A DNA stretch of 64,000 bases, taken from Aporrectodea caliginosa. Taxonomy: Eukaryota > Annelida > Clitellata > Crassiclitellata > Lumbricidae. Location of the stretch: the NCBI GenBank assembly GCA_020284085.1, contig JACEVL010000150.1, positions 1,138,116 through 1,202,115 on the forward strand. Direction: 5' to 3'. The notes beneath the pieces were generated by a model, which saw only the letters and a list, made by a program, of their open reading frames with translations, was not told where the DNA came from and searched no databases. The position numbers were made by a program, and so were the translations under genes. Positions 47,800 through 60,944 of the stretch are shown here, piece after piece; position 1 is the stretch's first letter, and each line of letters opens with the position of its first letter.

Positions 47800-48258
47800 C
47801 AGGGTTGCCACTTGCCAGATTTCGGAAGTGCTTGGTCGCAAAATCATGTCAAAAAGTAGCCCAAAAGTCGCGCGCTCAGCAGCTAGATGAAAACATTAAT
47901 ACATTTTTCCTAGGTAGAGTAGGTAGTACCTACTAGGTACGTCATCATACATACTTTATTGGTTTCGCCAAGACACGTGCTGAAACCATCGACGTAAAAA
48001 GTTAGATGGCAGACTGCTTCCTGTTTACCGCAGACTAGTTCGTACTCCGTAGAGTATGTATTTTTATTACTAAATAAGCAACAACATATAAGAATAGTAG
48101 TTAGTAACAGTGACCCAGTAGCCTCCTGCGGTCAATTTACGAGAATTCATAATGTCGCCGTAGTAAAATATCGCGAGGTCGCGAAGACGAAATTTTCAGT
48201 CGCGAGCGCATTGAAAAGTAGCCCAACTCGCGCTTTTCGCGACGACCTGGCAACTCTG
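47800..48258. mobile_element. hAT-like MITE next to the METTL2/8 start
   Basis: The ends CAGGGTTGCCACTTGCCAG and CTGGCAACTCTG are inverted. Subterminal CGCGA/TCGCG motifs occur on both sides (GTCGCGCGC, TCGCGAGCG, CGCGCTTTTCGCGAC). The flanks GTACACCG and GTACTACA match only in part, so the duplication has decayed or been altered. It lies 47 bp upstream of the standard ATG and therefore covers the expected promoter or 5' UTR. Confidence 0.75.
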
Positions 48259-48352
48259 GTACTACACTGCTTAAAACGTAGCCTACCATTCATTTAATGA
48301 TTTAATCGTTCAGTTAAAATTTATATAAGTTATTACTAACTTATTTACTCAT

Positions 48353-48610
48353 ATGTGAGCCACCTTTGAATGGCACGAATTTAAGCACAATGAAGACTAT
48401 TTCAATACTCAGATAGTCTTTCTAAGTCAGTTTAATTAGTCAGGAACTCAGGAAGTCTGTGACTCGATGGCTTACTGAGCAGTAGGCTACTCAAGTCATT
48501 TATCACATTATGTACCACCGTAGGCCTGGAGGCCTATAATGTTGTGCCCGCATGGTTGTGCCTATATTTTCTTTCAACATTATTTCTAAATTCTATCATT
48601 GCTTGGAGAT
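48353..48610. repeat. Duplicated block A (empty site)
   Basis: ATGTGAGCCACCTTTG through ATTGCTTGGAGAT is repeated at 49866-50348. Here the sequence reads ACTATTTCAATACTCAGATAG without interruption, whereas block B carries about 220 extra bases at that point. Confidence 0.85.
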
Positions 48611-48928
48611 GATGTTTGTGTAAGATTTGGCCTCTATTATGAGCTTGCTGTTTGGAGATTATATTTATACATGACTTGCACTATAAGCTTGCATTTTCAT
48701 GCGCCAAAAGAAGCATTAGCCTACATTCTGAAAAGTCACACAATAGGTTACTATGGCGCTAAATTCTAAAAAAATAATAATATTTGTTATAATGTAGGAC
48801 TATTGTTGCATGTCAACACCCAGGCTTATGCACGTTGGCCTATGGGTAGAATTGTTGAGTAGGTTAATTAGCCTAAATAATTTAATTTAAGTATTGCACG
48901 AATTGTAGCCTATAGAGGTTTGATACTA

Positions 48929-49745
48929 AGGGCCGTCCATAAATGACGTCACGCACCTAGGGGTTGAGGGGGGTCGGAAATTTGTGATGATGTGTGACAT
49001 GGGAGTGGGGGGTTTGAGAAGTGTGACGTCACATCAGGTCTATGTAATTAAATATAATAATTAGTTACAATTTAATTTTAAAATAATAGCACTAATTTTG
49101 AGTATTGAATTTTATTATTTTTTGATTATTTTGATGTAGGCCTATACGGGCACCATTAGGCCTATTAATAATTTTCTAATTATTTTAAATATTTGGTTAC
49201 TGTCCGATTTTTAAATATTCATGCTCTCCCTATTTGTTTCATGAAGGAGCATTTTGCTTTGCCATACGAGAATGGAGAAGCGTAAATTCTGTAAATTTTT
49301 TGGATAAATTGTTTATATTAAACATTTTAATTCTAATGATTCTACCAGAGCTTTTCATTCTGTGGAATTATTATGTTATTGTGGTAATTCTACTCTTTCC
49401 ATTTTGCCTTGTTCTACCACAAAATAGTCTGAACAGCTAGGCTATAGTAATTGGTTAGACGATGAATATTCAGGTCAATTTTATGCTAATATCAGCTTTC
49501 CAAAGACTCCTTTTTAACATCTGAGTTTCTACAACATCAGAGTGCAGTGCCACATTAAATACTTATTACAATGATAATAAATGTCATTTGAAATATGTTT
49601 TATAATCAAATGGAAATTTGGTTTTAGGTCAGAGCTTTGTGACGTCATTTTTCAGAGGGAGGTGTTACTTTTTGTGACGACTTGTGACGAGGGGAGGGGG
49701 GTCAAAATCGACCAAAATCGCGTGACGTCAATTATGGACGGCCCC
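48929..49745. mobile_element. Harbinger-like MITE, 817 bp (relative of 41418-41860)
   Basis: The ends GGGCCGTCCATAAATGACGTC and GACGTCAATTATGGACGGCCC are inverted, with CTA on both flanks. TTTGTGATGATGTGTGAC and TTGTGACGACTTGTGAC are subterminal motifs shared with the smaller element. There is no recognised transposase in the AT-rich centre; the 68-codon frame at 49234-49440 has no motif. Confidence 0.8.
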
Positions 49746-49865
49746 CTAGTAGGCCCACTACTACAAACCAAACCCACCCACTACTCGCTCCGTCCTCGTG
49801 CCCATGACCGCATGCATAATCCCCTCCAGCCGACAGCCTGATGCGCAAATAAATTATTTAGTAAT

Positions 49866-50348
49866 ATGTGAGCCACCTTTGTATGGCACTAGTTTAATCA
49901 CAATGAAGACTATTTCGGCAAACATTTAGTATCGTGGTGCATGTATTTTCGGGCGTGGGACGGTATTTTTTGCATGCTCCGCGGAAGGTACGATGTTTTC
50001 TAAACACGACACAAACCCTAACCCTGACCCTAACCGACCCTCACGACGCGTAACCTGACCCTAACCGACTCTCACGACGCCTAAAATAACGGGAGGAAAA
50101 TACATGCACCACGATACTAAATGCTAGCCACTATGGCAATACTCAGATAGCTTTTCTAAGTCAGTTTAATTAGTCAGGAAGTCTGTGACTCGATGGCTTA
50201 CTGAGCAGTACTCGAGTCATTTATCACATATACCCTGTACATATGTAGGCTATATATATAACACCGTAGGCTTGGAGGCCTATAATATTGTGCCCACATG
50301 GTTGTGCCTAGATTTTCTTTCAACAGCATTTCTATCATTGCTTGGAGA
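49866..50348. repeat. Duplicated block B (filled site)
   Basis: Same block as 48353-48610, with a MITE inserted between ACTATTTC and AATACTCAGATAG. Substitutions between the blocks are scattered (for example GGCACGAAT and GGCACTAGT), so the duplication is not recent. Confidence 0.85.
49923..50123. mobile_element. Small MITE carrying a telomere-like module
   Basis: CATTTAGTATCGTGGTGCATG opens the element, TATTTTC follows, and the inverted copy closes at 50123. The interior holds CTAACCCTGACCCTAACCG and two CTCACGACGC units, as in the palindrome at 35719-35872. The extra sequence relative to the empty site is 49917-50137, slightly longer than the inverted repeats. Confidence 0.85.
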
Positions 50349-50399
50349 TACCGATACATAGGCCTACAGATCTATTCATCTATACCGAGAATATAATAT

Positions 50400-50692
50400 T
50401 ATGAACTTGAAAACATAAATCGCTATCAACTGGGTAATTTCATGTATAAATTTGTCAATAACTTGCTGCCTGAATCATTTTAAAACTATTTTACTAAGGT
50501 AGTAGAGATGCATGGTCATTGTACAAGGCCTTCTTCTGGTGGTTTATATGTCATATATGCACGCACTAATTATCGTCGATATTCTATTTGTTGTAATGGT
50601 CCAAAAATTTGGAATGCAGTACCGATGGGTATTCGTAATGCACCCACATACACCCAATTTAAGAAGCTGTGGAGTAGTTACTTGAAGGATTA
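50400..50692 (+). pseudogene. 3' end of a CR1/Jockey-like reverse transcriptase ORF
   Basis: The frame reads NINRYQLGNFMYKFVNNLLP, one in-frame stop, then ARTNYRRYSICCNGPKIWNA, then AVPMGIRNAPTYTQFKKLWS and YLKD before its natural stop. This is the standard C-terminal stretch of many non-LTR ORF2 proteins (GPKIWN, then FK..L..YL). The upstream polymerase domain is missing, as in a 5'-truncated insertion. Confidence 0.8.
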
Positions 50693-50699
50693 ACCATAC

Positions 50700-51345
50700 T
50701 TCATTTAACACTGTTTTATCGAATTGTTTACATATTGATCTTCTTAGAAAATTGCAATGTTATTATAGGCCTATTTAGTTAAGAACATTATTGAGTCGAT
50801 GAACCTTTCTTTCTTTTCAACTGACTAACCAGCCATAATTGAATAGGCCTTTTGTTGAAAATGGTGACCCTAATTAAGCGGGGCTTGTGTTCCTTTTGGG
50901 TCTCCTCCAGTGCACCGATATGTAGCCTAATAGTCAAGTTATTATTGTTGTTAATTGTTATATGCATTGTGCTTCTGGAAATAAAAAGTTGGCAGTTGTC
51001 AGTTCTCAGCAAAACATTTATTGTGAGGATGTTGTCATACTTTTAATATGTGTTAGTAGCTGTCTGTACACCAAAGTGCGATTATCAATTGATTAATACA
51101 GAATATACTTACTTACCTACTTATTCTAATAAAGGATATTCTTACCTACTGACTTACTTATTTACGTGTTTATAAATTATTGTGCGATTGCTTCAGCTTG
51201 TTTCCTATGTTTTAACGACTCGTTTTTAAATCAAATTAAATCCAATAATAAATTGTCACCAACTGACCACTGATTAACAGAGACAATGAGTCCGAACAGA
51301 ATTAATTTCCTGTGTTGATCGAGAACAGGCAGTCATATCTCCCCT
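50700..51345. other. No gene recognised; probable LINE 3' UTR and flank
   Basis: Sequence following the RT C-terminal fragment, with CTTACTTACCTACTTATTC repeats at about 51107-51165 that could be a decayed tail. Nothing else is seen. Confidence 0.45.
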
Positions 51346-51348
51346 CCC

Positions 51349-51349
<1 letters not shown>

Positions 51350-51429
<80 letters not shown>
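51350..51429. repeat. (CA)n microsatellite, left part
   Basis: About 80 bp of pure CA, ending exactly where the TIR element begins. Confidence 0.97.
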
Positions 51430-52932
<1,503 letters not shown>

Positions 52933-52934
52933 CC

Positions 52935-53930
52935 AAATAGTCGCCTGCATTAGAGAATATGGAATGTGCTAATCCTGGGACCATCCGTGGAGAGAACGGA
53001 CACTATAATAGGCCTATATAATTTTATGAGCAGAACCACTGAACCAGTATGGAAATGTCATTTTAAATGAAAACAGTGCTTTAGTTGTCGGGAATTCCGA
53101 ATTTGGGGGTTAAACCGGCCCTAGCTTTTCTTTTAACCCATCAGGCATCAGCTAAGTAACTGAAAAGATTTCTGGACCAGGAAACTTAAATAGCTCATGA
53201 GTCGTCAGTTATTTCGTGTGCAGCATATTGACAACATTAGCATTAGCGTTCCTGTGCTTTGGTAAGCTGTAATATTTTCAACTCCCCATCTCCTTTAATT
53301 TGTCAATTAAACACTGCATGGGTATTAGAAGGAGCAGTGAATGATGTGGTGGCTGCCAGCGCAGAACTGGGAGTAGTTACCCCACCGACCCACCCCACGA
53401 ACGTAGGCCCTCTATGTCGTAATCGTAATCGTAAACTCGGAACTTCTACAGCGCCCACAAAAGCGAAGTCGCGGGAACCAGCTTATTCACAGGCGCTCCA
53501 GACCCCAACAATTCACCTACATGTATGTAACTTTGACCATAGTTGCGTCGATGACAACTAGATTTGTTGAATTAAACAATAGCAGATCCGAGGGCCGCAA
53601 ATCAGGGCTCGGATCAATGCCTGAGTCTGTACTTGCACGTCGTGCCACTGCCCTGCATGCATCCAGAATAGCCTATTATGTCTACGAGCTTAGAAGCCAG
53701 ACGACGCATTCAGACCTCGGTTGTTGAGGTTTACTTTAGATAAGCCAAGGATAGTATAATCGGGCCAAGGTTAACGGTACCTTTCCTGTAAGGCCTTGTA
53801 TAGTTGCAGAAAAGTGAAATTCAGACACCACTGCAACGCTCAACTTAAGCCCACAACAACTATAGGCTATTATAACTTTCTAAAGATATAGTTGCAGATC
53901 GCTCGCTGACCTTGACCATTAGCACGCAAT
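52935..53930. other. No gene; SINE 3'-domain variant B at 53425-53500
   Basis: GTAATCGTAATCG, then CTTCTACAGCGCCCACAAAAGCG and CAGCTTATTCACAGGCGCT, match 40572-40645. Frames at 53259-53727 overlap this repeat and carry no recognised domain. Confidence 0.6.
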
Positions 53931-54080
53931 GTAATCGTAATTGTAATCGTAAACGTAATTGTAGTGGTAATCGCATATTTGTATAGCGCCTGTTAAACAT
54001 AAGCTGTTCGTGATGTGATCAGAGGCACTGCCGAGCTGACAATAAAACTAGGCTCGCCAGGAATATCTTCAAACGCTGCA
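53930..54080 (-). repeat. SINE 3' domain with (ATTACG)n-like tail
   Basis: GTAATTGTAATCGTAAACG leads into ATTTGTATAGCGCCTG and then GATCAGAGGCACTGCCGA. On the minus strand this is body, hairpin, then a hexameric TTACGA-type tail. Confidence 0.7.
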
Positions 54081-54424
54081 GAAAAGAGGCAGAAATGCTC
54101 ATATTACATCAAATACATTGCACGTAAAAAGCAGTGCAGTTGATCTAATGTAACATATTTATGTAGCGCTTGATTATAAGTTATAACTGTCGAAGGCTGA
54201 GTACATTTCCTTACACTTCAGTTTGTCCACGTGAGGGCTAGACTGTTGACATAGCCTATTCGAAGCAGACTGTGTGGTCCAGTTTGAGACTCGCTATATG
54301 CAACATACCGCTACAGACGCGTGACAAACTTTCCCAGAGCTGTTGTTAAGTCTCTCAAGGTTGACCCTGAACTGTCTACCAACATCACATTCCCAGCTTC
54401 AGGTGTACTTCGAATTATTCAGAC

Positions 54425-54800
54425 CATTGTAACTGTAATTGCATTTATATAGCGCCACTTCAAAAAGAGACACATCAGAGGCGCTCCCGACCTAACATAC
54501 GGGCGCGGTGGTGTATAGGGGTATGTTCGGGCTTTGCAGCCGGAGGGTTGCGGGTTCGAATCCACCTGAAGCCGCCGCGTAGGGACCCTGGGCAAGTCCT
54601 TCACTCGCAATTGCTCATGCGCTTCGGCGTGAAACTCCGATTCAGTGTCCGCGCTGTTAGTCGGGAGCGCCTCCGAGTAGAAATCTTGAAGGGGCGCTAT
54701 AACAAGTGCTCATACATACATACATACATACATACATACATACATACATACATAATGAAACCACGATCGAACAAAATGGTCTTCAAGGCTTGCCGAAAAG
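54425..54800 (-). repeat. SINE 3' domain interrupted by a younger SINE
   Basis: The left part (54425-54500) has GCATTTATATAGCGCCAC and CATCAGAGGCGCTCCCGACC. The right part (from 54755) resumes AATGAAACCACGATCGAACA. The uninterrupted copy at 1500-1600 places these blocks next to each other. ACATA flanks both ends of the inserted SINE. Confidence 0.8.
54501..54754 (+). mobile_element. tRNA-derived SINE (family 1) with (CATA)n tail, nested
   Basis: GGGCGCGGTGGTGTATAGGG head, B box GGGTTCGAATCC, body and 3' hairpin domain (GGGAGCGCCTCCGAG, then GGGGCGCTATAAC) as at 8761, followed by about 45 bp of CATA. It interrupts an older SINE domain on the opposite strand. Confidence 0.95.
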
Positions 54801-55129
54801 AGGCTGGGCCTTGTCGTGTAGGCCTACGGGACCGACCGACAGTGGTTTACTTTGCCCGCAATTCGAACATCTCTTGCTTACAGATCAGTTCAGCTCTTTG
54901 ATCTTAATATCATATGGTGAGAAGTGCAGAGATTCTCTCCAGGCACTTACAATACATTACTTGATGTTAACTTCCTTTGGCTCTTGATCTGCTGCCTTCA
55001 TAACCTTTTCTGTCATAAGATTTAGAGCCCAAATTTTCTTTCATTAGCCATACGTTGTTTCACACATCTCTGCTTCAGGTGCAGTTGCACTTTGAATTCA
55101 GACCCCCATGCATGCATGAATCTGTAAAC

Positions 55130-55395
55130 TGACCTACATACATACAGATATACATACATACATAGTCATACACACATATGCATGTACACAGATGTATCTA
55201 TAAACTGACATACATACATACAGATATACATACATACATACTTTTACATAGTCATACACACATGTGCATGTACAACATTGTACACAGATATGCATACAGG
55301 CATATGCATGTATGTAATTTATGTACATATGCCTCTATGCATAATGTGTGTACATGCGTATTTGCATGTATTCATGTATGTAAAACTATGTATGT
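55130..55395. repeat. Degenerate CATA/TGCATG-rich tract
   Basis: Imperfect ATACATAC and ATGCATGT sequence with a partial duplication (TATAAACTGACATACATACA at about 55126 and 55199). The frames over it are artefacts. Confidence 0.85.
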
Positions 55396-56166
55396 AAGTT
55401 CATCGGCAATGGCGAGAAAAAATTCTTAAAAGTTGCAGCTCTCACCCCCTCATTCTGTTCCAAATAATTTATAAAAAATTATGACCAAGTTTCAGTTGAT
55501 TCTGAATATGTTTTGAGGTGCCTCAACATGGTTGTACTTAGAGAATAGAGATGTAAGTTCTTCTATACATGGCAGGGAAAGCTAAAGTTAATCATCTGCC
55601 TGTATTGGTATCTGGAGCAGGCATTGATCAGCTGCTTGAAGTTCCATACCTACCAGATGGTCAGGAGAAATAACGGCCGCTACAGTAGTCGCAGCTATCG
55701 AAGATTGGGGTATGAAGTCAGGCATCTATGGCATGGCATTCGACACCACATCGTGGAACACAGGTCTTAAATCAGGTACATGCAATATTCTGGAGGAGAA
55801 GTTGGACAGACGTCTGCTATCTTTTGCCTGTCGGCATCATATTCTTGAATATCTGTTCACTGACATTAGTTCCTTCTTCTGGACCATATGTTCAAACGTT
55901 TCCAATCCTCCTGGGTTGATATGGATCATGCTGCTTTCCGTTCAGGTTTAGAGGATATTGAAGTCACGAGAAATATCAAACAAGGCGAACGACCTGAAGT
56001 TTTGAACTTTGTTGAACAATGACTTCATGAAACTCAGCTACGAGAAGATTACCAGGAACTGCTCATTCTGGTCATCATAATTCTGGGACAGAGCCCTCCG
56101 AGTGGAATTCATTTCCGTGCTCTAGCTGGACTTCACTAGCAAGATAGATGGGACACTTGTTATACA

Positions 56167-56478
56167 GATTCAAAATCTTCATGTTTGGTCGCATCCAGAC
56201 AGATGGTGTCCAGTTTAAGCTGGCAGCCAAAGAAGATTATGGTATATGTGAGCTTCTCTGGTGTGCCCATAGCAGGTAGATACAATGCATCCAAGCATGG
56301 TTTGCAGCGTTGATGCAGCGTTGATTCAAAATCTTCATGTTTGGTCGCATCCAGACAGATGGTGTCCAGTTTAAGCTGGCAGCCAAAGAAGAATATGGTA
56401 TATGTGAGCTTCTCTGGTGTGCCCATAGCAGGTAGATACAATGCATCCAAGCATGGTTTGCAGCGTTGATGCAGCGTT
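56167..56478. repeat. Tandem duplication, two units of 156 bp, within the pseudogene
   Basis: GATTCAAAATCTTCATGTTT starts units at 56167 and 56323. The units differ by very few bases (AGATTATGG and AGAATATGG), so this event is younger than the decay of the gene. Confidence 0.95.
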
Positions 56479-56941
56479 GATGCCAACTTTGGCTCCGAAT
56501 AATGAATGACCTATTGTTCCTGGAAAGGTTGCAGGAGTACTCCGCCATAAATAAAGTCTTAGCTGATGGTGCAGTGCAGAAATAATTGGGGCACCTATGG
56601 AATCTGAATGAGAAAATTATGTGCCTTGCAATGCTTGATCCGTCTGTCACTCTTGAAGTGAAACGAGGAATGGTGAATGCAATGAATAGTGGGCCTCATG
56701 GAAACAACAGTCAACAGGCGATTCAAAACGAATCGCCATGGCGGGTGGCCTTTCAGCAAACAGAAATCTAACCTCTTTGCCACTCAGCAGAGTATACTCA
56801 ATTCTACACAGCATTGAGCTTGCCCGTAGACTATCTTCAGATCGGTCCTGGCTACCTGGTGGTGCTACAATTCTGAATTCAAACCAGTGCTGAAGTATTT
56901 CAAGGCACTGACAGTCCTAAACGACGCGGCGGAAAGAGATG

Positions 56942-57282
<341 letters not shown>

Positions 57283-57895
57283 CAGGAGTTTAATGCTTAT
57301 CTGACCAGAAAGGAAGAACAGAAACAGTTTCTCCTTCGAATGCATGGTTGCATGTTGAGATTATAAAGTTGTTCCAAGATTCTAGGAAATCGACAGTTGT
57401 GGCCGGACTGAAATGCTAGACATTAGCGTTTAAAGGTAGACAGTCTTTGTATTATCTGTCTTAATGCTGAAGGTGATGTCCGACTTGAACCATTTTCAGA
57501 ACTTTCTTTATTAATTCTTTAATTATCCGTTGAATACACAGTGTTACTGCTTTTCGTGAATGTATGCACTGCTAGACAGTAGATATTGCTAGACAATGAA
57601 TATATTGTGTTCACTTTTGAGACTTAACTTAACTTAACCAGTAACACTAATTAGCGTTGCATTGTACGAATAGGACATTCCCATGTAAAACTACACTTGA
57701 CACGAGGCACCCCTAAACGTTATCCTAAAAACCACACACTTAACAGGAAATTTTATTTATTTATTTGGAACATTTTGAGAGGGTGAGAGTTTAAAAATCA
57801 GAAATAATTTGTCTTGAGCCACCCTAATTTAAATATATATACGCATGCATGCATGTATGTATGCATAATTGTATATATATATGGTGACCCGTTAT

Positions 57896-58671
57896 TAGCG
57901 CGCAAGACAAATGCGCGCCGTCAAAGCGCGCCGTCAAAAGCGCGCCGTCAATTGAGCGCAGCAAAAATTTCCCGTCAAATGAGCGCCGACGAAAGCGCGC
58001 GGCATAGACCAAAAGATTGTACTATCCCTTTGAATTATAAACTTTAAAGCATTTTCCACCTCTATTGATTAAATGTGTGTAAAAATTATTAATTGATACA
58101 CCCTAAAAATGTGTTTGCTCCCTGCACGACGGCAACTTGATATACGGTTTGTCAACATATAATTAGTAAATTTGTAAATAATTTCGAAAGGAGTAGGATC
58201 ATATATATAGAGGTCATGATGGAGAGTTTTCGAGCCGGATTTCGACAACTCGAGGCAACGAAAACCAAGTACGTCAGACTTAACCGACGCCTGTTGGCCT
58301 TGGGTCACAAATACAGCAACATACCATTGCTCGACTATCTGCGCGGAATCTCCCATAACCTTTCAATTTGAAAGAAGGACAACCAAACAAACGCTAAGTA
58401 GTGAACTAACACTCAACAAACATTAACTATACCGTACATAAAGAGTTTTTAGCTAGTAACTGTTTCTCATAACTTCACTTCATTTGACATAGGCTATAGT
58501 TTTTCAGTTGTAAGCGCTGTAATCTTATTAATTACACAAGCGTTTCTTCAGTTTAGTTTGTCTTTACGTCTCGATGATGCGCGCTATTGTCGGCGCGCAT
58601 TTGTCTTGCGCGCTTTTGACGGTTCGCGCTTTTGACGGCGCGATTTTGACGGCGCGCATTTGTCTTGCGCG

Positions 58672-58674
<3 letters not shown>
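57896..58674. mobile_element. TIR element with GCGCGCCGTCAAAA subterminal arrays
   Basis: The inverted ends read TAGCGCGCAAGACAAATGCG, continuing CGCCGTCAAA, from both sides, with TA at each border. On both sides the unit GCGCGCCGTCAAAA is repeated three to five times with variants. The central 500 bp has no recognised coding sequence. It lies between TA-rich tracts. Confidence 0.85.

Positions 58675-58677
<3 letters not shown>

Positions 58678-58717
<40 letters not shown>
58678..58717. repeat. (TA)n microsatellite
   Basis: TA run directly right of the TIR element, possibly expanded from its TA target. Confidence 0.9.
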
Positions 58718-58720
<3 letters not shown>

Positions 58721-59464
58721 GCATGTATGTATATGCTAATGCATGAATGTATGCCTATGTGAGTATATTTCCGATCATTTGCATTGAGCCTTGTAAAAAT
58801 CTAATTGTCAGAACATTTCAATACGTCTTGATGACTCAAGACGCCTAATACACCAAACGACCGAGCCAAAGGAACGTTGCATTAAACTGGGCAATGACTC
58901 GGCGTAGCCTATTTATCTCCCACTCAGGTGATCCAAAAAAATTCCGTGAAAACACCAACGAAAGACCATTAATAATAGAGTTGCGTGGGACTAGTAATAT
59001 AGGGCTCATATAGACATATACATCATAGAAGCCACATATTAAATTATATATATACGTATACATGAGTATATATATATATATATATGGTCGTGTATATAAG
59101 CATGTAGGCTATATGAAGTTTTAAATATATATATATATATATATGTACTGCCTTTAGATCTATACCTATTTCTAATTGTCCTTGAAGGTACACGCAAACA
59201 CGAAAACGTATAGGCTATATATGTTTGATGCCCATATATGGATAATTAATAATACTACATAAGCTATTGATAAAACTAGCCATATATATAAATTATATAT
59301 ATATATATTATATAATATATATACTGTTTATGTATAATGCATAGGTTATAGGTTTAGCCTTTAATAATACTGTTTACATCAATATCTTACAACGCGTACT
59401 CGTATCTTACAACGCGTTCGAAACATGAATAGATAGTCAATTCAGATGCATACGAACGAAGGTC
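58718..59464. other. No gene; TA-rich DNA
   Basis: Several short (TA)n runs and TATAGG motifs. Nothing else is seen. Confidence 0.5.
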
Positions 59465-59504
59465 TATATGTATGTATGTATATATGTATGTATGTATGTA
59501 TGTA

Positions 59505-59645
59505 TCGTAATCATAATCGTAATCGTAATCGTAATCGTAATCAAGCATTTATATAGCGCCACTAAAACAGAGGCGCTCCCGATAGCCAGTCTCTTCACTG
59601 GTAAAGGGAGGTTTTCAGGCGTTTGCGGAACTACATCAAAATCTT
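59505..59645 (-). repeat. SINE 3' domain with (CGATTA)n tail
   Basis: CGTAATCGTAATCGTAATCG leads to GCATTTATATAGCGCCACT, AACAGAGGCGCTCCCGA and GGTTTTCAGGCGTTTGCGG. The last block matches the copy at 1590-1610, so the body upstream of the hairpin is conserved. Confidence 0.8.
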
Positions 59646-59689
59646 ACAACGCGTATGTACATGTATGTTGTATGTATGTATGTACATAT

Positions 59690-59697
59690 GTCAATTC

Positions 59698-59728
<31 letters not shown>

Positions 59729-59938
59729 TGTATGTATGTATGTATGTATGTATGTATGTATGTATGTATGTATGTATGTATGTATGTATGTATGTATGCA
59801 TGTATGTATGTATGTGTATGTATGTGAATAGTATGTATGTATGTATGTATGTATGTGTATAGTATGTATGTATGTATGTATGTATGTATGTATGTATGTA
59901 TGTATGTATGTATGTATGTATGTATGTATGTATGTATG
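59690..59938. repeat. Microsatellite (TATG)n, about 250 bp
   Basis: TATG array with GTGTATAGTATG interruptions. The Met-Tyr-Val-Cys and Ile-His-Thr-Tyr frames are artefacts. Confidence 0.97.
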
Positions 59939-60330
59939 CTCCTAAGATGGCATTGCAACTGTCAATTTGCCGTAAGACATAGGAACAGAGTATTAGGACT
60001 TGATAGTTGTGTTGGGGTTACGTTGGACTGGACGTGTCCTTGATTGATCTACACGTACATCTGGATAGAGCAGCTGTTTCAGTTAAATAGATCATTGCCA
60101 ATGCCATTCTGCATGTGCCGTGTGCCACAAAAAGGTCGTTAGACCGTCTACAAACGTAAACGTGGGGTAAAGATAGAATCGGGTGCATGAGCAAGCATTG
60201 AATAAGTCGGTGTTGCAAGTTAACATGATATCACGCGTGAACATTAAGGGCGTAACACAGACCACTTTGGAGTTGGTTCCAGCGCTGAGACAGTTCAAGG
60301 GCTACCGTTATGCTGTTCTCTCTTATTTTG

Positions 60331-60332
<2 letters not shown>

Positions 60333-60372
<40 letters not shown>

Positions 60373-60373
60373 G

Positions 60374-60404
<31 letters not shown>

Positions 60405-60409
60405 GTCTC

Positions 60410-60454
<45 letters not shown>

Positions 60455-60511
60455 GTCTGTCTCTGTCTGTCTCTCTGTCTGTCTCTCTGTCTGTCTGTCT
60501 CTCTCTCAATT

Positions 60512-60552
<41 letters not shown>

Positions 60553-60660
60553 GTCTCTCTGTGTCTGTCCTCTCTCTCTCTCTGTCTCTTTCTCTGTCTG
60601 TCTGTGATCATCCATGCAAGAATTGTCTGTCTGTCTCTCTCTGCTCTCTCTGCACACACC
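60333..60660. repeat. Low-complexity (CT)n / (CTGT)n tract
   Basis: Pyrimidine-rich sequence of about 330 bp. The frames of up to 244 codons over it, on both strands, are repeat translations joined to random flanks. Confidence 0.95.
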
Positions 60661-60944
60661 AACGCATACACATTACACATTGTGTCTGTCTGTCTGGATC
60701 TGTCGCTATGGCTGTCACTGTCCCTCACCAATTATTTGAAAGCGGTAGGCTGTATCGTGTCTATTTCTGGCTGTTTATCGCAGACATTTTTAAGCACACT
60801 TCCATCCAAAGTCATCGACCCTTATGCAGATGTCGCTTTGCCGAATCGACCTCGTTTCGCGATGGAACAGTTTTTAACCATGCGAATTTTCCAGATGACG
60901 ATTACATTATAAACTGACACGCGGTGTATTACTTGATCTCTTGG

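Noticed and set aside
60183..60917. A 244-codon plus-strand frame
   Set aside because: Most of it is CT/CTGT low complexity, the strand opposite is also open, and the flanks have no recognised motif.
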